From assembly GCF_014534655.1 (NCBI RefSeq), contig NZ_JACVVD010000016.1, forward strand, positions 33,795 through 97,794: a stretch of 64,000 nt of DNA, given 5' to 3'. Under the pieces are notes generated by a model that searched no databases, was not told where the DNA came from, and saw nothing but the letters and a program-made list of their open reading frames with translations. The stretch is from Paenibacillus sedimenti (GTDB taxonomy: Bacteria; Bacillota; Bacilli; Paenibacillales; NBRC-103111). This document shows positions 63,342 through 64,000 of this stretch, in pieces; positions within the stretch are counted from its first letter, which is position 1; each line of letters starts with the position of its first letter. A program made the position numbers and the translations under genes.

Positions 63342-63370
63342 ATTATACAATGGTCGAATTGCGTCGTAAA
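63342..63370 (-). promoter_or_regulatory. Sigma-A promoter of the SLH gene
   Basis: -35 TTTACG (63365-63370), 17-bp spacer, -10 TATAAT (63342-63347). This gives a leader of roughly 195 bases. The remainder of the 475-bp gap upstream is AT-rich with the upstream gene's terminator at 63570-63600 and nothing else I recognise. Confidence 0.65.
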
Positions 63371-63569
63371 GAGTTATTTTTTTAGGAATAACATAATACA
63401 AGAAAGGGAAAGTTTTTTGGTTTCCATCTTTTCAAAGTATTAAACGCAGTATTCAATAAAAAGTTGCGTTTCATTTAAAAAAAGTTTTTTATTTCTCAAA
63501 ATTCAATTTTGTTTTATTCACTAATCATTTCCTATATGCATCATTTTATAATAATTTTTGGTACATACT

Positions 63570-63600
63570 AAAAAAAGAAAGGGGCAATTAAGCCCCTTTC
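63570..63600. terminator. Terminator of the upstream surface-protein gene
   Basis: AAAGGGGC (63578-63585) pairs with GCCCCTTT (63592-63599), followed on the minus strand by CTTTTTTTAG. Confidence 0.88.
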
Positions 63601-63615
63601 CTTTGGACGATTCGA

Positions 63616-64000
63616 TTATTGATGTGTTACGAAAGTTGTAACTACTTTACCGCTAGCAGAGATTGCTTTCAGTGTAAAGCTTGTTGAGTCGTTCAACGTA
63701 ATTTGGCCAGTTACACTATTAATTGTTGCTGCAGTACCACCTGTTGGTGTTGTTGCATCTTCAAGCGTGTATCTGATTTGAGTTAATGCATCATAAGCAT
63801 TGATCTCAGTTGTTGTATATTCAACACCATACTGATCGACTGCTTTCAGATTCATGTACTCGTATGCATACGTTTTGTTTGTCGTGCTATCGTAGTTCTC
63901 ATCTGCTGTCAATTTGTCTACAGTTGGAAGCTCATCTTTAACTTCTACTTCGAAGGATGCTGTTTTAATTGCATCTTTAGCATCTTTGTACATCACGTTC
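63616..64000 (-). CDS. C-terminal end of a paralogous surface protein (cut by window edge)
   Basis: 128 residues visible; the frame is open to the right edge, so the start lies outside. It closely parallels the last ~125 residues of the SLH gene: SFEVEVKDELPT versus SFSVEVKDETPS, TADENYDSTTNKTYAYEYMNL versus TADEKYDSTTNKTFAWEYMNL (key shared YDSTTNKT, EYMNL), DQYGVEY, INAYDALTQIRYT and GKVVTTFV. The two genes are tandem paralogues about 475 bp apart. SLH domains cannot be checked. Confidence 0.88.
   Translation of the reverse strand, partial: NVMYKDAKDAIKTASFEVEVKDELPTVDKLTADENYDSTTNKTYAYEYMNLKAVDQYGVEYTTTEINAYDALTQIRYTLEDATTPTGGTAATINSVTGQITLNDSTSFTLKAISASGKVVTTFVTHQ

Noticed and set aside
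1..64000. CRISPR arrays, transposases, integrases, tRNA and rRNA genes
   Set aside because: Looked for on both strands; no regular direct repeats with spacers, no recombinase motifs and no tRNA- or rRNA-like segments seen by eye.

Overview
The window looks like a stretch of chromosome from a motile, spore-forming, S-layer-type Gram-positive bacterium, most likely Paenibacillus or a close relative. The evidence is the Bacillus-like gene order degS-degU-comFA-comFC-yvyF-flgM-flgN-flgK-flgL-(DUF6470)-fliW-csrA-hag, an alpha/beta-type small acid-soluble spore protein, long-form HPF, SLH-domain surface proteins, AAGGAGG-type ribosome binding sites, and sigma-D-like flagellar promoters. Almost everything is on the minus strand. 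I see no tRNA or rRNA genes, CRISPR arrays, transposases or phage genes.

Layout. 1-377: end of an OmpA/MotB-type gene. 432-6483: a cell-envelope and division block read leftwards (ftsE, ftsX, an M23 endopeptidase, ctpB, a MinJ-like PDZ membrane protein). 6739-10062 (+): a VanW-family protein and a HAAS/DUF4097 pair. 10133-18527: the arginine genes argC-J-B-D-F then argG-H, with a strong argC promoter covered by two ARG-box-like operators. 18886-24902: a YitT protein, prfB with its programmed frameshift, secA, hpf and a cold-shock gene. 25236-27912: fliT-like, fliS, fliD, flaG. 28023-42399: a fourteen-gene nucleotide-sugar and glycosyltransferase island set between flaG and hag. 42551-49238: flagellin, csrA, fliW, filament genes, flgM, yvyF. 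49351-54668: comFC, comFA, a small membrane protein, degU, degS. 54766-60094: a phosphodiester-glycosidase/stalk-domain surface protein, metK, a SASP, a small secreted protein. 60159-64000: two tandem paralogous surface-protein genes, the second cut by the window edge.

How it works together. The flagellar part is a coherent regulon: sigma-D-like promoters before hag, flaG and flgM; the FlgM anti-sigma factor; and the FliW-CsrA switch, with a near-ideal CsrA-binding hairpin in the hag leader. The island carries homologues of the WbpA/B/E/D route to 2,3-diamino-uronic acid nucleotides plus a WbpG-HisH-HisF amidotransferase set, which in known systems turns an acetamido group into an acetamidino group. 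A 998-residue two-ended glycosyltransferase lies next to flagellin. My inference is that this makes and attaches an amidino-sugar glycan to flagellin.

The most unusual non-coding signals are: a three-copy family of 156-258 bp intergenic repeats with terminal inverted repeats and compensatory stem changes, each 4-15 bp after a stop codon; four regularly spaced palindromes between argD and argB; a DnaA-box-like cluster upstream of the cold-shock gene; a nested palindromic element before secA; a GC-rich foldable segment before metK that is not a SAM-I riboswitch; and tandem in-frame start sites on the SLH gene.
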